The notes under the pieces: generated by a model | What the model saw: the letters and a program-made list of their open reading frames with translations, nothing else | Told to the model about the DNA's origin: nothing | Database searches by the model: none | Translations under genes and position numbers: made by a program | Source: JBBQNJ01 sp038329845 | GTDB lineage: Bacteria; Planctomycetota; Phycisphaerae; Tepidisphaerales; Tepidisphaeraceae | Reading direction: 5' to 3' | Assembly (NCBI GenBank): GCA_038329845.1 | Contig: JBBQNJ010000012.1 | Coordinates: 14,944 to 78,943 of the forward strand | Length of the DNA stretch: 64,000 nt | Part shown: one piece after another, positions 25,556 through 34,626 of the stretch | Layout: the number at the start of each line of letters is the position of its first letter | Numbering within the stretch: the first letter of the stretch is position 1

Positions 25556-26686
25556 CTATGTTTGCGCCGATTCGATCCATCCGCCGGCGAGGAGCACGTC
25601 GCCGTTGTACAGCACGACGGCTTGGCCGGGGGTGATGGCGGATTGGGGGGTGTCGAAGCGGACGGTGAAACGATCTTTGCCGTCGGCGGTGAAACGAGCC
25701 GGTGCCGGGGCGTGGTTATAGCGAATCTTCGCTTGGCAGGGCATGTCGCGGGCACCGGCGGCGCGGGTCGAGAGGAAGTTGGCGTCGGCGGCGGTCAACC
25801 CGCCGGCTTCGAGTTCGTCTCGCCCGCCGACGGTGATGCGATTGCCCGCCGCGTCGATGTTCAGCACGTAGAGCGGGCGACCGCCGGACAGGCCCGTGCC
25901 CTTGCGCTGGCCGATGGTGAAATGTTGATGGCCGGGATGCTGCCCGGCGACGCGGCCATCGGACGTGACGATTTCGCCGGGACGGACCGTTCCCGGGGTT
26001 CGGCGCTGGACCAGCGCGGCGTAATCCTGGTCGGGGACGAAGCAGATTTCCTGCGAATCGGGCTTGTCGAAGACCGCCAGCCCGAACTCCCGGGCCAGCT
26101 CGCGGACTCGCGGCTTTTCGTATTCGCCAATGGGCAGCAGCGTATGTTCGAGGGTGGGGCGGCTCATTCCGAACAGTACATAGGATTGATCCTTTCGCCG
26201 GTCCACGCCGCGCAGCAGTGATGGCTCGGCGGTGATCGGATCGGGGCCGATCCGCGCGTAATGTCCGGAAGCCACGTAATCAGCGCCGACTGCCTGGGCA
26301 TACTGGCTCAGTCGTCCGAACTTCAGCCAGTCGTTGCAGCGGACGCAGGGGTTGGGGGTTCGGCCGCGATTGTATTCTTCGACGAAATAATCGATCACCC
26401 GCCCGAAGTCGTCCTGGAAGTTCAGAACATAAAACGGAATTTCGAGCTGTTGTGCGACCCGTCGGGCGTCGGTGGCATCCGACACCGAGCAGCACCCCTG
26501 CTTGCGGGCCACGCCCGGCGACTGGCACGCATCGCCTTGATCGGCGTCGGCCACCCCATCGGGCGTCCCGAGGCGCATGAACACCCCGACCACCTCGTAC
26601 CCTCGGCGCAGCAGCACCGCCGCGGCCACCGAACTATCGACGCCGCCGCTCATCGCCACGACAACTTTTCCGCGTTGTAAGGGCAT
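25556..26686 (-). CDS. mnmA: tRNA 2-thiouridine(34) synthase MnmA
   Basis: A 376-residue ATP-dependent thiolase that thiolates U34 of Lys, Glu and Gln tRNAs. The PP-loop is AMSGGVDSSVAAAVLL. NRGRTPNPCVRCNDWLKFG contains the first catalytic Cys, and DSQEICFVPDQDY contains the second. HFTIGQRKGTGL and the C-terminal beta domain are present. About 30 residues between the PP-loop and ISDATDAR-type segment include CQSPGVARKQGCCSV, a Cys-rich stretch seen in several planctomycete forms. Start ATG 26686 fits the family; GTG 26710 is an alternative. Confidence 0.95.
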   Translation of the reverse strand: MPLQRGKVVVAMSGGVDSSVAAAVLLRRGYEVVGVFMRLGTPDGVADADQGDACQSPGVARKQGCCSVSDATDARRVAQQLEIPFYVLNFQDDFGRVIDYFVEEYNRGRTPNPCVRCNDWLKFGRLSQYAQAVGADYVASGHYARIGPDPITAEPSLLRGVDRRKDQSYVLFGMSRPTLEHTLLPIGEYEKPRVRELAREFGLAVFDKPDSQEICFVPDQDYAALVQRRTPGTVRPGEIVTSDGRVAGQHPGHQHFTIGQRKGTGLSGGRPLYVLNIDAAGNRITVGGRDELEAGGLTAADANFLSTRAAGARDMPCQAKIRYNHAPAPARFTADGKDRFTVRFDTPQSAITPGQAVVLYNGDVLLAGGWIESAQT

Positions 26687-26768
26687 AGCGAACTTCAGTC
26701 CGGCTCTCACTCGGGATCAAACTCAGCAGCGACCCCAATGGGCAAACTGTGCCGGTCACGCATGTGGA

Positions 26769-27146
26769 CTAATAGGCGCGTAACATTGAAAGCCTCTCAA
26801 AGGTGGCAAAGTGCTTCACGTTGAGGGTATGCACCGCCAACTCGGGCCGCAACGCGGTGGCCGCGATCTGACAGTCCGGCCAATCTACCCCATGTGAAAG
26901 TCGCCTTTTCTTCAAAAGATCGAGCGCCGCCAAGGCATCGGCTTCGCTCGGGGAGATGATCTCGCATAATCCTAAAAACGACTCCATGCGATCTTGCTCT
27001 TCTCGATTGCGATCGCCGACCAAAATCTCCGTGGCAGCCATGACGGGTGTCGCCAGTAGCGCTTGCGATCCGACGTGTCTGACCGCCGCTTCCCTGCCGC
27101 GCAAGCAATCGATCAGGATGGAACTGTCCAAAATGGCGCTACTCAT
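26769..27146 (-). CDS. PIN-domain ribonuclease toxin, VapC-like
   Basis: A 125-residue PIN domain protein. Acidic residues expected in the active site are Asp7 (AILDSSILID), Glu40 (VMAATEILVGD) and Asp91 (VDWPDCQIAATAL). The end LNVKHFATFERL matches the usual TxNxxHF segment, with Val replacing Arg. It probably cleaves RNA and is held inactive by the upstream antitoxin. Its start overlaps the antitoxin gene by eight bases. Confidence 0.85.
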   Translation of the reverse strand: MSSAILDSSILIDCLRGREAAVRHVGSQALLATPVMAATEILVGDRNREEQDRMESFLGLCEIISPSEADALAALDLLKKRRLSHGVDWPDCQIAATALRPELAVHTLNVKHFATFERLSMLRAY

Positions 27147-27369
27147 CGTCCCGTCGCATCAGCGTTTGTCGCAATAGCTTCACCGCATCAGCCGAATCCT
27201 CTGGCAGATCGGCTCGATCCTTCCATATCCCCACCGCCGGATGGTGACGCAAACGATCAATCCCTGCGTTGGCGGACGCGACCGGTGTCACGTCAACGAT
27301 TGTTCCGTCACCTAGCTTTTCTCCGTCGATCACCACCACCCCATTGTTCACGATTCCGCGGTACGTCAT
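27139..27369 (-). CDS. Antitoxin of the PIN pair (DUF104/AF2212-like)
   Basis: A 76-residue protein starting TYRGIVNNGVVVIDGEKLGD, a small beta-strand pattern like AF2212/DUF104 antitoxins (xxxGxVxxGxVxLxxxxxLpdGtxV). The rest is helical and probably wraps the toxin. ATG 27369 is fixed by a perfect AGGAGG (27381-27376) seven bases upstream. The open frame extends further upstream without support. Placement directly before the PIN gene supports the role. Confidence 0.78.
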   Translation of the reverse strand: MTYRGIVNNGVVVIDGEKLGDGTIVDVTPVASANAGIDRLRHHPAVGIWKDRADLPEDSADAVKLLRQTLMRRDDE

Positions 27370-27611
27370 GGCGGTCCTCCTGTTCGATGTTGATTTTAGT
27401 CGCTCGAATCCCCCCGGTCTCCCGGCCCCCCAGTCCCCCCGCGGCGAGGAATCGGCAACCGCACTGCTCAGCCCAGAAACGCAACACAACGCCGATTCAG
27501 GACGGTGGCAGCTTGGGCGGAGAATCAGCGGCGAGAAGGCGATACGGTCAAGGTGACAGGAGTTTTACCATGTCACCGCCTCATCTCCCGCGCGGACTGT
27601 CCATCTCGACG

Positions 27612-29855
27612 TCATTGCGCCGATGCGGCGGCGGCGGGTTTGGGGCCGCCGAGAATCTTCGACTGGTCCACGATCAGACGTTTGGCCTCATCGGCCGGGA
27701 GGCTCAAGGCGCCGTGGGCCTCGGCGGCGGCCGAGCGAAGCTCGACGCTCAGCCCGCCCTGGATCGCCTTCTGAAGCGCCTGCACCTGCTCGGCGTCGAG
27801 CTGATTGCCGTGCAGCTTGGCGCTGGTGGCCACGCTCTTGTACAGCGAGATTCGCGCGTCCTCGGGGGTCTTTTCATCGCCGGCCTTGGCCAGCAGGGCC
27901 TGCTGCGCGGGCTTGCTGGGCAGGCGGGCGACGACCTTTCCGGCGGCCTTGACGTTTTCCGGTCGGATGTCGTTGCTCAACACCGCCAGCAGGGTCGGCT
28001 CGGCCATGGACACATCCAGCACCGGATTGTTGTTGATCTCGAGGTTCAGCAGGTAATCCGAGGCCCTCAGTGCATATTGGGTGGCCAGCGCCTCGTCCAT
28101 GGGGATCGAGCCGGTCTTCTTGCGAGCCTCTTCGATCACCGGTGCCAGGGCGGCACCTTCCTTGACCTTGGTGACGGCCATCAGCGAATTGTTGGCGGTG
28201 CGGGCCTGCCACATCGCGTCCTGACTGACGATCAGGCGGACAGCGCCTTCCAGCCGCGGATTCGCCGCGATCAGCCCTAGCATCCGCTCGACCTCGTCGC
28301 CCTTGAACCCATCGGCGTTGATCACCACCACGTCCACCGACGGCAGGGCCAGGGCCTCGGCAATGGCGGCTTCGGCGGTGTCGGCACCGGCGACGAGCAT
28401 CTGCGGCCCGCGCAGGGCCTCGATGATCCCCGCGACGGCGTCGGTGGGATAGATCACCAGTGCCGACGTGCGCCCGGTCTGGGCCACGGCTTCGGCGAGG
28501 ATCGGCACCACCCGCTCCTTGCCCGCGAACTCCTGCTGCGGCAACGCCGCGGCCAGCGCGAACGCGGCCTCGAATCGCACCAGCCGGTCGGGGAACCGCA
28601 AGGCATCGACCACCGGATTGGTTCCGCTCTGATCGGTGATCGCCGAGCGACCGATGATCTCCTGCATGCTCTTGGTGGCCCGAAGCGCCACCGGGCTGGA
28701 GCGGTCGCGGATCGCCCGCGTGATCACGCCGTTCAGATAGGGCACGCCGCTGCTGACGGCATAGAAGTGGGCGCTGGGCGTGCCGATGGGCTTGAGCGGA
28801 TCGTTCGCGCCCTCGGGCAGCTCAGCCTCTCGCTTGTAGTCCGAAGCCAGCCACAGGCTCACCGCTTCGGGCTTATCCAAGTTCAGTTTCAAGGCGTATT
28901 CGCACGAGCGCATCGCCATAATCTCGTTGAATATCTCCGGGGGAACCTGAGTGCGGGTCAGCCCCTTGTCTTCCTGCCACAACCAGATGTTGGCCGTGGG
29001 AGAGCGCGGGTCGGCCTTAATGGCGGCGTGGTCGTAGTAGAATTTCTCACCCAGCTCGTAGAAGAGATTGGCCGCGTTCAAGCCGGAAGGGTCCCCCGCG
29101 CCCATCTGGCGCAAGGCCCGCGTCGCGGCGCTCTTGACCGAGGCCGGGGCATCGCTGGAATTGGCAAGCCGGGCCAGGTAGGGCACCGCCGCGTCGTAGC
29201 CGATGTCTCCCAGGATCAGCGACACGTCGATTAGGGTGTCGTGGTCCTTCATTACCGTCGCCGCCACCAGGGGGTTCAATGCCAGCCGGCCCAGCTCGCG
29301 AAGGGCGTTTCGCACCGCTCCCTGCAACTCGCGTTGATTGGGATCGCGCAGCACGTCGATCATCTGGGGGACGGCGAGTTCGCCGCTGTAGCGCAGGTTC
29401 TGCATGGCCAGGGCGAACGCGCGGCTGTTGACCCCGAGGCGCTTGATTTGCGACTGGATCCAGGCCGGATCGCTAACGCGGGTGCGCCGGCCTTGTTCGA
29501 GGATGGAGATCAACTGGACGGTCGGGTCCTTCATCGCGTCGATGCGGCTCCAGCGCAGCAGCCATTCATCGAGGTTGTCGTTGCGCTCGGCGGCCACGGC
29601 CTCGAGCGTCTGCAAGACCTCGGCGGGGCGGCCTTTCTGGGCCAGCACCTTCTGCAATTCGGTGGTCGCTAAGTCATAGCGGGCGATCTTGGCATAGTGC
29701 CAGAAGCTGTCGGCGGCGGCCCGCAGTTCCGGATCGACCGACGCCGCGGGGGCGTCTTGCCCCGGGCAGGGCGCCGGACTCAGGATCATCGTCGCGGCGG
29801 CGACAAAAAGGGTGAACAAAACAAGCGTGGATGCCGTGCGGGGCGATCGAGTCAT
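27612..29855 (-). CDS. Secreted HEAT-repeat protein
   Basis: A 747-residue protein with an N-terminal signal peptide (RTASTLVLFTLFVAAATMIL, then a likely cleavage near CPGQDA). The body is alpha-helical with HEAT-like repeats, for example LRDPNQRELQGAVRNALREL and APASVKSAATRALRQMGAGD, and later RDRSSPVALRATKSM. The C-terminal part (after about 470) has a Rossmann-like patch, VDVVVINADGFKGDEVERML. The ATG is preceded by GGAGA about nine bases upstream; the frame is open much further 5' only by chance. It probably forms a periplasmic protein-binding scaffold. A second secreted HEAT protein is at 41283. Confidence 0.82.
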   Translation of the reverse strand: MTRSPRTASTLVLFTLFVAAATMILSPAPCPGQDAPAASVDPELRAAADSFWHYAKIARYDLATTELQKVLAQKGRPAEVLQTLEAVAAERNDNLDEWLLRWSRIDAMKDPTVQLISILEQGRRTRVSDPAWIQSQIKRLGVNSRAFALAMQNLRYSGELAVPQMIDVLRDPNQRELQGAVRNALRELGRLALNPLVAATVMKDHDTLIDVSLILGDIGYDAAVPYLARLANSSDAPASVKSAATRALRQMGAGDPSGLNAANLFYELGEKFYYDHAAIKADPRSPTANIWLWQEDKGLTRTQVPPEIFNEIMAMRSCEYALKLNLDKPEAVSLWLASDYKREAELPEGANDPLKPIGTPSAHFYAVSSGVPYLNGVITRAIRDRSSPVALRATKSMQEIIGRSAITDQSGTNPVVDALRFPDRLVRFEAAFALAAALPQQEFAGKERVVPILAEAVAQTGRTSALVIYPTDAVAGIIEALRGPQMLVAGADTAEAAIAEALALPSVDVVVINADGFKGDEVERMLGLIAANPRLEGAVRLIVSQDAMWQARTANNSLMAVTKVKEGAALAPVIEEARKKTGSIPMDEALATQYALRASDYLLNLEINNNPVLDVSMAEPTLLAVLSNDIRPENVKAAGKVVARLPSKPAQQALLAKAGDEKTPEDARISLYKSVATSAKLHGNQLDAEQVQALQKAIQGGLSVELRSAAAEAHGALSLPADEAKRLIVDQSKILGGPKPAAAASAQ

Positions 29856-30405
29856 GGTGCGAGGTCTCCAGGTTGATAGAGAGACGTTGGGACCGGGGAT
29901 CAGAAACCGCCCGCCCCCAGCGTGTTTCACGCCGTTTCGCGGATGCGTTGATCGGGGTGCGGTGAGTGACATCGTCAAGAGCGAAGGCAGCGCGGGTTGA
30001 ACAAAACCTCCGCAACAAATCGCGGGCTTCGGCGCAACCGCCCCGCGTGGCGAGCTACTGTGTCGAAAGATAAGAGTGCGGTCTTGCGGTGTCAAGAAAC
30101 GCCACGGCCACCGCCAGGCGCCGCAGGCCGCCGGCGGTGGGCGCGGGGTAGGGGACAACCAGAATGTTCCCGTCGCGGCGCTCGGCGGGGAGGGATCGCT
30201 CGGGGAATAATCTGGATGTCGCCGTGTCGCCGTGTCGCCGTGTGCCCGTGTCGCCGTGTGCCCGTGTCGCCGTGTACCGGTGTCGGTGGCGAGTTTTCGC
30301 CTTGGCGCTCGCTTTTGCCGGCGATGCGAGAGGAGATTCGGGTCAGACGCGCACGGGGACGCGCTGCTGATGTGGGTCCGTCGGACGGCGACCCGCTCTT
30401 CGGGC
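29856..30405. other. 550-base gene-poor region
   Basis: Apart from the 8-bp tandem repeats at 30220-30283, no RNA gene or convincing ORF was seen. Long reading frames here are by-products of GC content and of the repeats, which stay open in all frames. Confidence 0.5.
30220..30283. repeat. Eight tandem copies of an 8-bp unit
   Basis: Units CGCCGTGT or GCCCGTGT, ending with ACCGGTGT, follow one another without gaps. As a simple-sequence tract this may vary in length between strains. In protein frames it reads as CRRVPVSPC-like strings, which are artefacts. Confidence 0.85.
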
Positions 30406-31422
30406 TCACACGCGCACGGGGACGCGCTTGCCGGCGCGGGCGGATTCCATGGCGGCGAAGACCATGGCCAGGCTCTTGATGTTGTCGTGGCACTCGCCGT
30501 TGGGCGTGGCACCGGTTTTCAGGGCGTTGAGGAAATCACGGATCGACCCGGCGATTCCCGACGGGGCATTGGCCGGCTCACGGGTCAGGCGCTCGGTCTT
30601 GGGCATGAAACCGCCCGGCTCGATCACTCGGTCGGCGATGGGATCCGCAGCGCCATCCCAGGTCGCGGTGCCGTTGGGGCCGACGGCACGCCATTCCGAT
30701 TCCCAACTGGTGTGCAGTCCATCGCTGCACCAGCTTCCGCGATAGGTGTAGCGCAGGCCGCCGGTCATCTCGAAAATGGCCGTGGCGCAGGCGTCGCCCT
30801 TGTACCAGCTCCAGGAGGGGTTGAACTCCTCGCAGTAGACGTTGATCGGATCGGCACCGCAGAGGTAGCGGGCGGCATCGAGGGTATGGATGGCCATGTC
30901 GAGCATGAGAGGGCTGGGCATTTCATCGCGGAACCCGCCGAAATGAGCGCCGATGTAGAAGTCGCTGTTGAGGATTCCCAGCGGTCCGACATGATCGATG
31001 ATCAGTTGTCGCAAGGCATGGAGTTTGGTGTTATAGCGCCGGCTCTGGCTGACGATGTAGAGTTTTCCAGAGCGCTCGGCGGCCTGGACCATGGCGCGGG
31101 CGTGTTCCATCGAGTCGGCCATTGGCTTTTCGCCGATCACCGGGACGCCCGCGGCCAGTGCCGCCAGCGTCACGTCGTGATGGGCCTCGGGGATCGTCAC
31201 ATCCACGACGAAATCGGGACGAAGCTCGGTGAGCATTTTCGGGTAGTCGGTGCCGGTGGCCACGCCGGTTATTTCCAGCTTGGCCGCGGCCTGTTCGGCC
31301 TGGCCGGGTTTGATGTCCACCCAGCCGGCGAGCTGTACCTGGTCAAAGTCGCGCAGGTTCTTGGCCCACGACTGTCCCATGCCGCCCGCGCCTACCAGTA
31401 ACGCCCGAAGTTGTTGAGCCAT
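30406..31422 (-). CDS. Gfo/Idh/MocA family oxidoreductase
   Basis: A 338-residue NAD(P)-dependent sugar or inositol dehydrogenase type. The Rossmann motif is LLVGAGGMGQSWAKNL at the N-terminus. VPVIGEKPMADSMEHA contains the conserved EKP, and LDMAIHTLDAARYL carries the DxxxH catalytic segment. Start ATG 31422 follows GAAAGG. It lies downstream of nuoA on the same strand, 45 bases away, which is an unusual neighbour for nuoA. Substrate unknown. Confidence 0.9.
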   Translation of the reverse strand: MAQQLRALLVGAGGMGQSWAKNLRDFDQVQLAGWVDIKPGQAEQAAAKLEITGVATGTDYPKMLTELRPDFVVDVTIPEAHHDVTLAALAAGVPVIGEKPMADSMEHARAMVQAAERSGKLYIVSQSRRYNTKLHALRQLIIDHVGPLGILNSDFYIGAHFGGFRDEMPSPLMLDMAIHTLDAARYLCGADPINVYCEEFNPSWSWYKGDACATAIFEMTGGLRYTYRGSWCSDGLHTSWESEWRAVGPNGTATWDGAADPIADRVIEPGGFMPKTERLTREPANAPSGIAGSIRDFLNALKTGATPNGECHDNIKSLAMVFAAMESARAGKRVPVRV

Positions 31423-31467
31423 TGTCGAACCTTTCAATCGTTTTGGAAAATCGAGTCTCGCCGGCGT

Positions 31468-31941
31468 TCACAAGCCCGGATCAACCCGCGCTGCGGCATG
31501 AAGATCGGTGCCCGGGGGATAGCTCGCCTTGATCCCGGTGCTGGCCGCGGATCGCACCCAATCGAGGTATCCGAATCGCCACAGGTAGGCGAATCCGACC
31601 ATCAGCACGCCGAAAAAGAAGAGCATGTCGATAATCGCCACCTGGCGCAGTTGCCAGGCCCCGAGGATCGATCCCACTTCGCCGGCCGATCCGTAGGCGA
31701 CGGCCCAGGGATAGAACAGCGCGACTTCGACATCGAAGATCAGGTAGACCAGGGCCACGATGTAAAAGCGCAGGTCGAACTGGACCCAGCTCGAGCCGAT
31801 GGCGGGCTCGCCGCATTCGTAGACGCTGAGTTTCTCGGCATGGGGCAATCGCGGTCGCAGCAGGCTGCCGGCGACCATGTTCAGCAGGACGAACCCCGCG
31901 CCCAGCGCGACGAAGAGGGTGATTGACAAAAGCAGTTCCAT
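31468..31941 (-). CDS. nuoA: NADH-quinone oxidoreductase subunit A
   Basis: A 157-residue complex I membrane subunit with three transmembrane helices. It has KLSVYECGEPAIGSSWVQFD, then LRFYIVALVYLIFDVEVALFYPWA, the NuoA signature including the loop Cys. About 30 extra residues follow the last helix. No nuoB or other complex I gene is next to it in the window; the downstream gene is an unrelated oxidoreductase. The rest of complex I must be elsewhere, or this is an extra copy. Confidence 0.93.
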   Translation of the reverse strand: MELLLSITLFVALGAGFVLLNMVAGSLLRPRLPHAEKLSVYECGEPAIGSSWVQFDLRFYIVALVYLIFDVEVALFYPWAVAYGSAGEVGSILGAWQLRQVAIIDMLFFFGVLMVGFAYLWRFGYLDWVRSAASTGIKASYPPGTDLHAAARVDPGL

Positions 31942-32209
31942 GGCGTGCTAGAGCCTACGCCAAGGTGGGCGGGGCGACAAGGGCAACGGGCCTCGGGCCA
32001 ACGTGAGGCCCAGGGCTAATGCATGTAGATTTTCACCCTTTCTTGGGCGTTTCAGGCATAGCGGGCTTTTCGGGCTTTAGGCCGCGAACCAGGGTTTCCA
32101 AGGCGTACTCGGTGGGAAAGAAAACAGGACATGGTTGAAGTAAGAACACACGTTCAAACCCCCGCTTACTTCGTGCGCGGCTCATTCACGCGCCGTGGAG
32201 AAAGAAAAA

Positions 32210-32273
32210 GGGACATTTCAAACCCTCCGCCCCCGCGGTCGGCCACGCAAGGAGTCAAAATGAGAAATGTCCC
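32210..32273. repeat. Short inverted repeat, 10-bp arms
   Basis: GGGACATTTC (32210-32219) and GAAATGTCCC (32264-32273) are exact complements with 44 bases between. It lies in the 430-base gap 31942-32371, upstream of the GlmU-like gene. It may be a small mobile element or a regulatory hairpin. Nothing else was recognised in that gap. Confidence 0.5.
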
Positions 32274-32371
32274 CGTTCTTCAAGCCCTGCGGTCGGGTGG
32301 CCGGCGCGTCCGTCGGGGGGGGCGGGGAATTTCTCTTCTTGACCGAGGGGCATTGGCAGTACAATGGGGCG

Positions 32372-33610
32372 ATGCATGTCGTGATCTTCGAGGGTTCGCA
32401 TTGGAAAACGTTCGCGCCGCTGGCGCTGGGGCGGCCGGTGTTCATGCTCGCCAGCGGGATGTCCACGCTGCTGGACAAGGCGCTGCGGGCGCTGAATCCA
32501 TCTCGGGTTTCGCTGTGGGTGCGGCCGCAGCTCGAGGAGTTCACCCGGCAGCGGATCGCGCCGCATTTGAAGGTGCCGGTGACGGTCAATCAGCCGCTGG
32601 ATGACGAACCGGCGATCGTCACCAGCGGGCGGGTTTTGCATTTTCGCAAGGCGAATCTCCCGGATGAGCCGTGGGCCATTATCGAGGATGAGCGGCTGGT
32701 CCGCATGGCCTGGGTGAAAAGCCCGGGCCTGTCCCCGGCGGATGTGCTGGAGCGCAGTGAGGCGTGGCTGAAGATCATCGAACAGCCGCGGATCGAGCCG
32801 CAGGCGCGGATGGTCGATTCGATCTGGGACCTGGTTCACTGGAACGAAGAGTCGTTGATCCAGGACATCACCACCACGCTGAAAGGCAAGCCGTCGGACA
32901 AGCCGGCGGGGGCCTATCACCTTCTCAACGCCGATGAGGTCTGGCTGGGCGAACGGGTGAAGCTCGAGCCGGGCGTGGTGCTGGATGCGTCCAAGGGCGC
33001 GGTGGTCATCTCGAATGATGTGTCGATCGGCGCTAATTCGGTGATCCAGGGGCCGTGTTTCCTGGGCCCGGCATGCCAGATCACTCCGCTGACGCTGCTG
33101 CGCCCGGGGGTGAGCGCGGGCAACCTCTGCAAGCTCGGGGGAGAGATCTCCAACTCGATTTTCTTCGGGTATTCCAACAAGGCTCACGCGGGATTCGTCG
33201 GCGACAGCTATATCGGCAAATGGGTCAACCTGGGTGCCGGCACCACGACCAGCAATCTAAAGAACACCTACGGCGAGATTTCCGTGCAGATCGGGTCGCG
33301 CACGATTCCGACGGGAAGGCGGTTCCTCGGATCGCTGATCGGCGACCATTCCAAGACGGCGATCGGAACACGGCTGATGGCCGGAAGCTATGTGGGATTC
33401 GGCTCGATGATCTCGACCAGCGCTCCGTCGCCAAAATTCGTGCCAAGCATGAGTTTCCTCACCGACAAGGGGATCGAGCCGTACCTGCTCGATAAGGCCG
33501 TCGAGGTGGCCAAGTACGTTTTTTCGCGCCGAGGCCGGCAATGGAACCCGATGGATGAGCAGATTCTGCGGCATGTGATGAACAGCGCCCCGGGGGTGGA
33601 AAATGCCTGA
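32372..33610 (+). CDS. GlmU-like sugar nucleotidyltransferase with left-handed beta-helix
   Basis: A 412-residue protein. The N-terminal third is a reduced nucleotidyltransferase-like domain (HVVIFEGSHWKTFAPLALGR, then PVFMLASGMSTLLDK) lacking a clear GxGTRxxP loop. From about residue 190 a hexapeptide-repeat domain follows: ISNDVSIGANSVIQGPCFLG, then CKLGGEISNSIFFGYSNKAH and GSLIGDHSKTAIGTRLMAGS. The ISNSxIxxxSNK segment resembles GlmU/GlgC-type acetyl- or uridylyltransferases. TACAAT at 32360-32365 is six bases before the ATG with no Shine-Dalgarno. It overlaps the SDR gene by eight bases. Activity uncertain. Confidence 0.78.
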   Translation: MHVVIFEGSHWKTFAPLALGRPVFMLASGMSTLLDKALRALNPSRVSLWVRPQLEEFTRQRIAPHLKVPVTVNQPLDDEPAIVTSGRVLHFRKANLPDEPWAIIEDERLVRMAWVKSPGLSPADVLERSEAWLKIIEQPRIEPQARMVDSIWDLVHWNEESLIQDITTTLKGKPSDKPAGAYHLLNADEVWLGERVKLEPGVVLDASKGAVVISNDVSIGANSVIQGPCFLGPACQITPLTLLRPGVSAGNLCKLGGEISNSIFFGYSNKAHAGFVGDSYIGKWVNLGAGTTTSNLKNTYGEISVQIGSRTIPTGRRFLGSLIGDHSKTAIGTRLMAGSYVGFGSMISTSAPSPKFVPSMSFLTDKGIEPYLLDKAVEVAKYVFSRRGRQWNPMDEQILRHVMNSAPGVENA

Positions 33611-34388
33611 ATCCGCGGGGGATGCCCCTGCCGCGCCGGGCCGGCCGGCCGGGTCTGGCGGGTCGAGCCGATCGGCCGGCTCCGGGGGCTTGGCGGTGGC
33701 GTTGATCAGCGGCGCCGGGCGCGGGATCGGGCGGGCGACGGCGATCGAGCTGGCCGGCCACGGGTATCGCCTGGGGCTGGTGTCGCGCAGCCGGGCGGAG
33801 CTGGACAAGACGGCCGAGCGGTGCCGCGGTGAATGCCTGGCGATCGCGGCCGATGTGTCCGATCCGCGCGGCGCTGAGTCGGCGGTCGAGGCGGTGGTCG
33901 AGCGATTCGGACGGCTCGATGCGATCATCAATTGCGCCGGGATGGCCCCGCAGGCATCGATCGAGCAAACGACGCCGCAATTGTGGCGCGACGTGATCGA
34001 CGTGAACCTGTCGAGCGTCTTTTACACGGCTCATTATGGGTGGAAGTCGCTCCTGGCCGCGGGTGGGGGGGTGATCGTCAATCTTTCTTCCGAAGCGGCG
34101 CGGGATCCGTTCCCCGGGTTTGCGGCCTACGCCGCGGCCAAGGCGGGGATGCACCTGCTGGCCAAGGTGATGGCCCGCGAGGGCGCGGCGGTGAATATCC
34201 GCGTCCACACGCTGGCACCCGCGGCGGTCGAGACGGCGATGCTGCGCAAGATTCTCACCGCCGAGCAACTTCCGGTGGACCAAACCCTCGATCCTCGCGA
34301 AATCGCCGCCGTGATCGTCCAGTGCTTGGACGGCAGCCTGTCGCCCACCAGCGGCGAAGTGATCTACCTGCACAAGACTGCTTTGTGA
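33603..34388 (+). CDS. Short-chain dehydrogenase/reductase
   Basis: A 261-residue SDR. A Pro/Gly/Ser-rich lead of about 28 residues precedes the cofactor motif LISGAGRGIGRATAIELAG. NCAG is present (IINCAGMAP), and the catalytic Ser and YxxxK are in VNLSSEAARDPFPGFAAYAA followed by AKAGMH. It uses NAD(P)H on an unknown substrate. Translation is coupled to the GlmU-like gene by an eight-base overlap, suggesting joint work on a sugar nucleotide or lipid precursor, which is inference. Confidence 0.88.
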   Translation: MPESAGDAPAAPGRPAGSGGSSRSAGSGGLAVALISGAGRGIGRATAIELAGHGYRLGLVSRSRAELDKTAERCRGECLAIAADVSDPRGAESAVEAVVERFGRLDAIINCAGMAPQASIEQTTPQLWRDVIDVNLSSVFYTAHYGWKSLLAAGGGVIVNLSSEAARDPFPGFAAYAAAKAGMHLLAKVMAREGAAVNIRVHTLAPAAVETAMLRKILTAEQLPVDQTLDPREIAAVIVQCLDGSLSPTSGEVIYLHKTAL

Positions 34389-34626
34389 TCTGTCGGATGC
34401 TGAGTCAACGGGTTGAGCAAAGCGGGATTGCGGTGGACGGTCTTCTGGCTCCGGGTGCACCGTTCGGGGCAAGTCGCAGCTCGCTGAGCGGCTGGGCCAG
34501 CGACGATCATCATCCCATCATCTTCGTCGAGTACCCTTGTCGCTTTCCGCGTGCCCGACTGGAAAGGTCGCGGTGCGGCGGATTGGCGGGTCGCGGGTTC
34601 TTGTGATGCCGGTGAGGAGTTAGCTT

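Noticed and set aside
30220..30283. Possible CRISPR or protein repeat
   Set aside because: Simple 8-bp tandem repeat without spacers.
29856..30512. Long N-terminal extension of the HEAT protein frame
   Set aside because: The extension passes through 8-bp tandem repeats; a signal peptide with ribosome site starts cleanly at 29855.
32131..32604. 157-codon plus-strand ORF before the GlmU-like gene
   Set aside because: It overlaps the real GlmU-like frame and has low-complexity composition with no family similarity.
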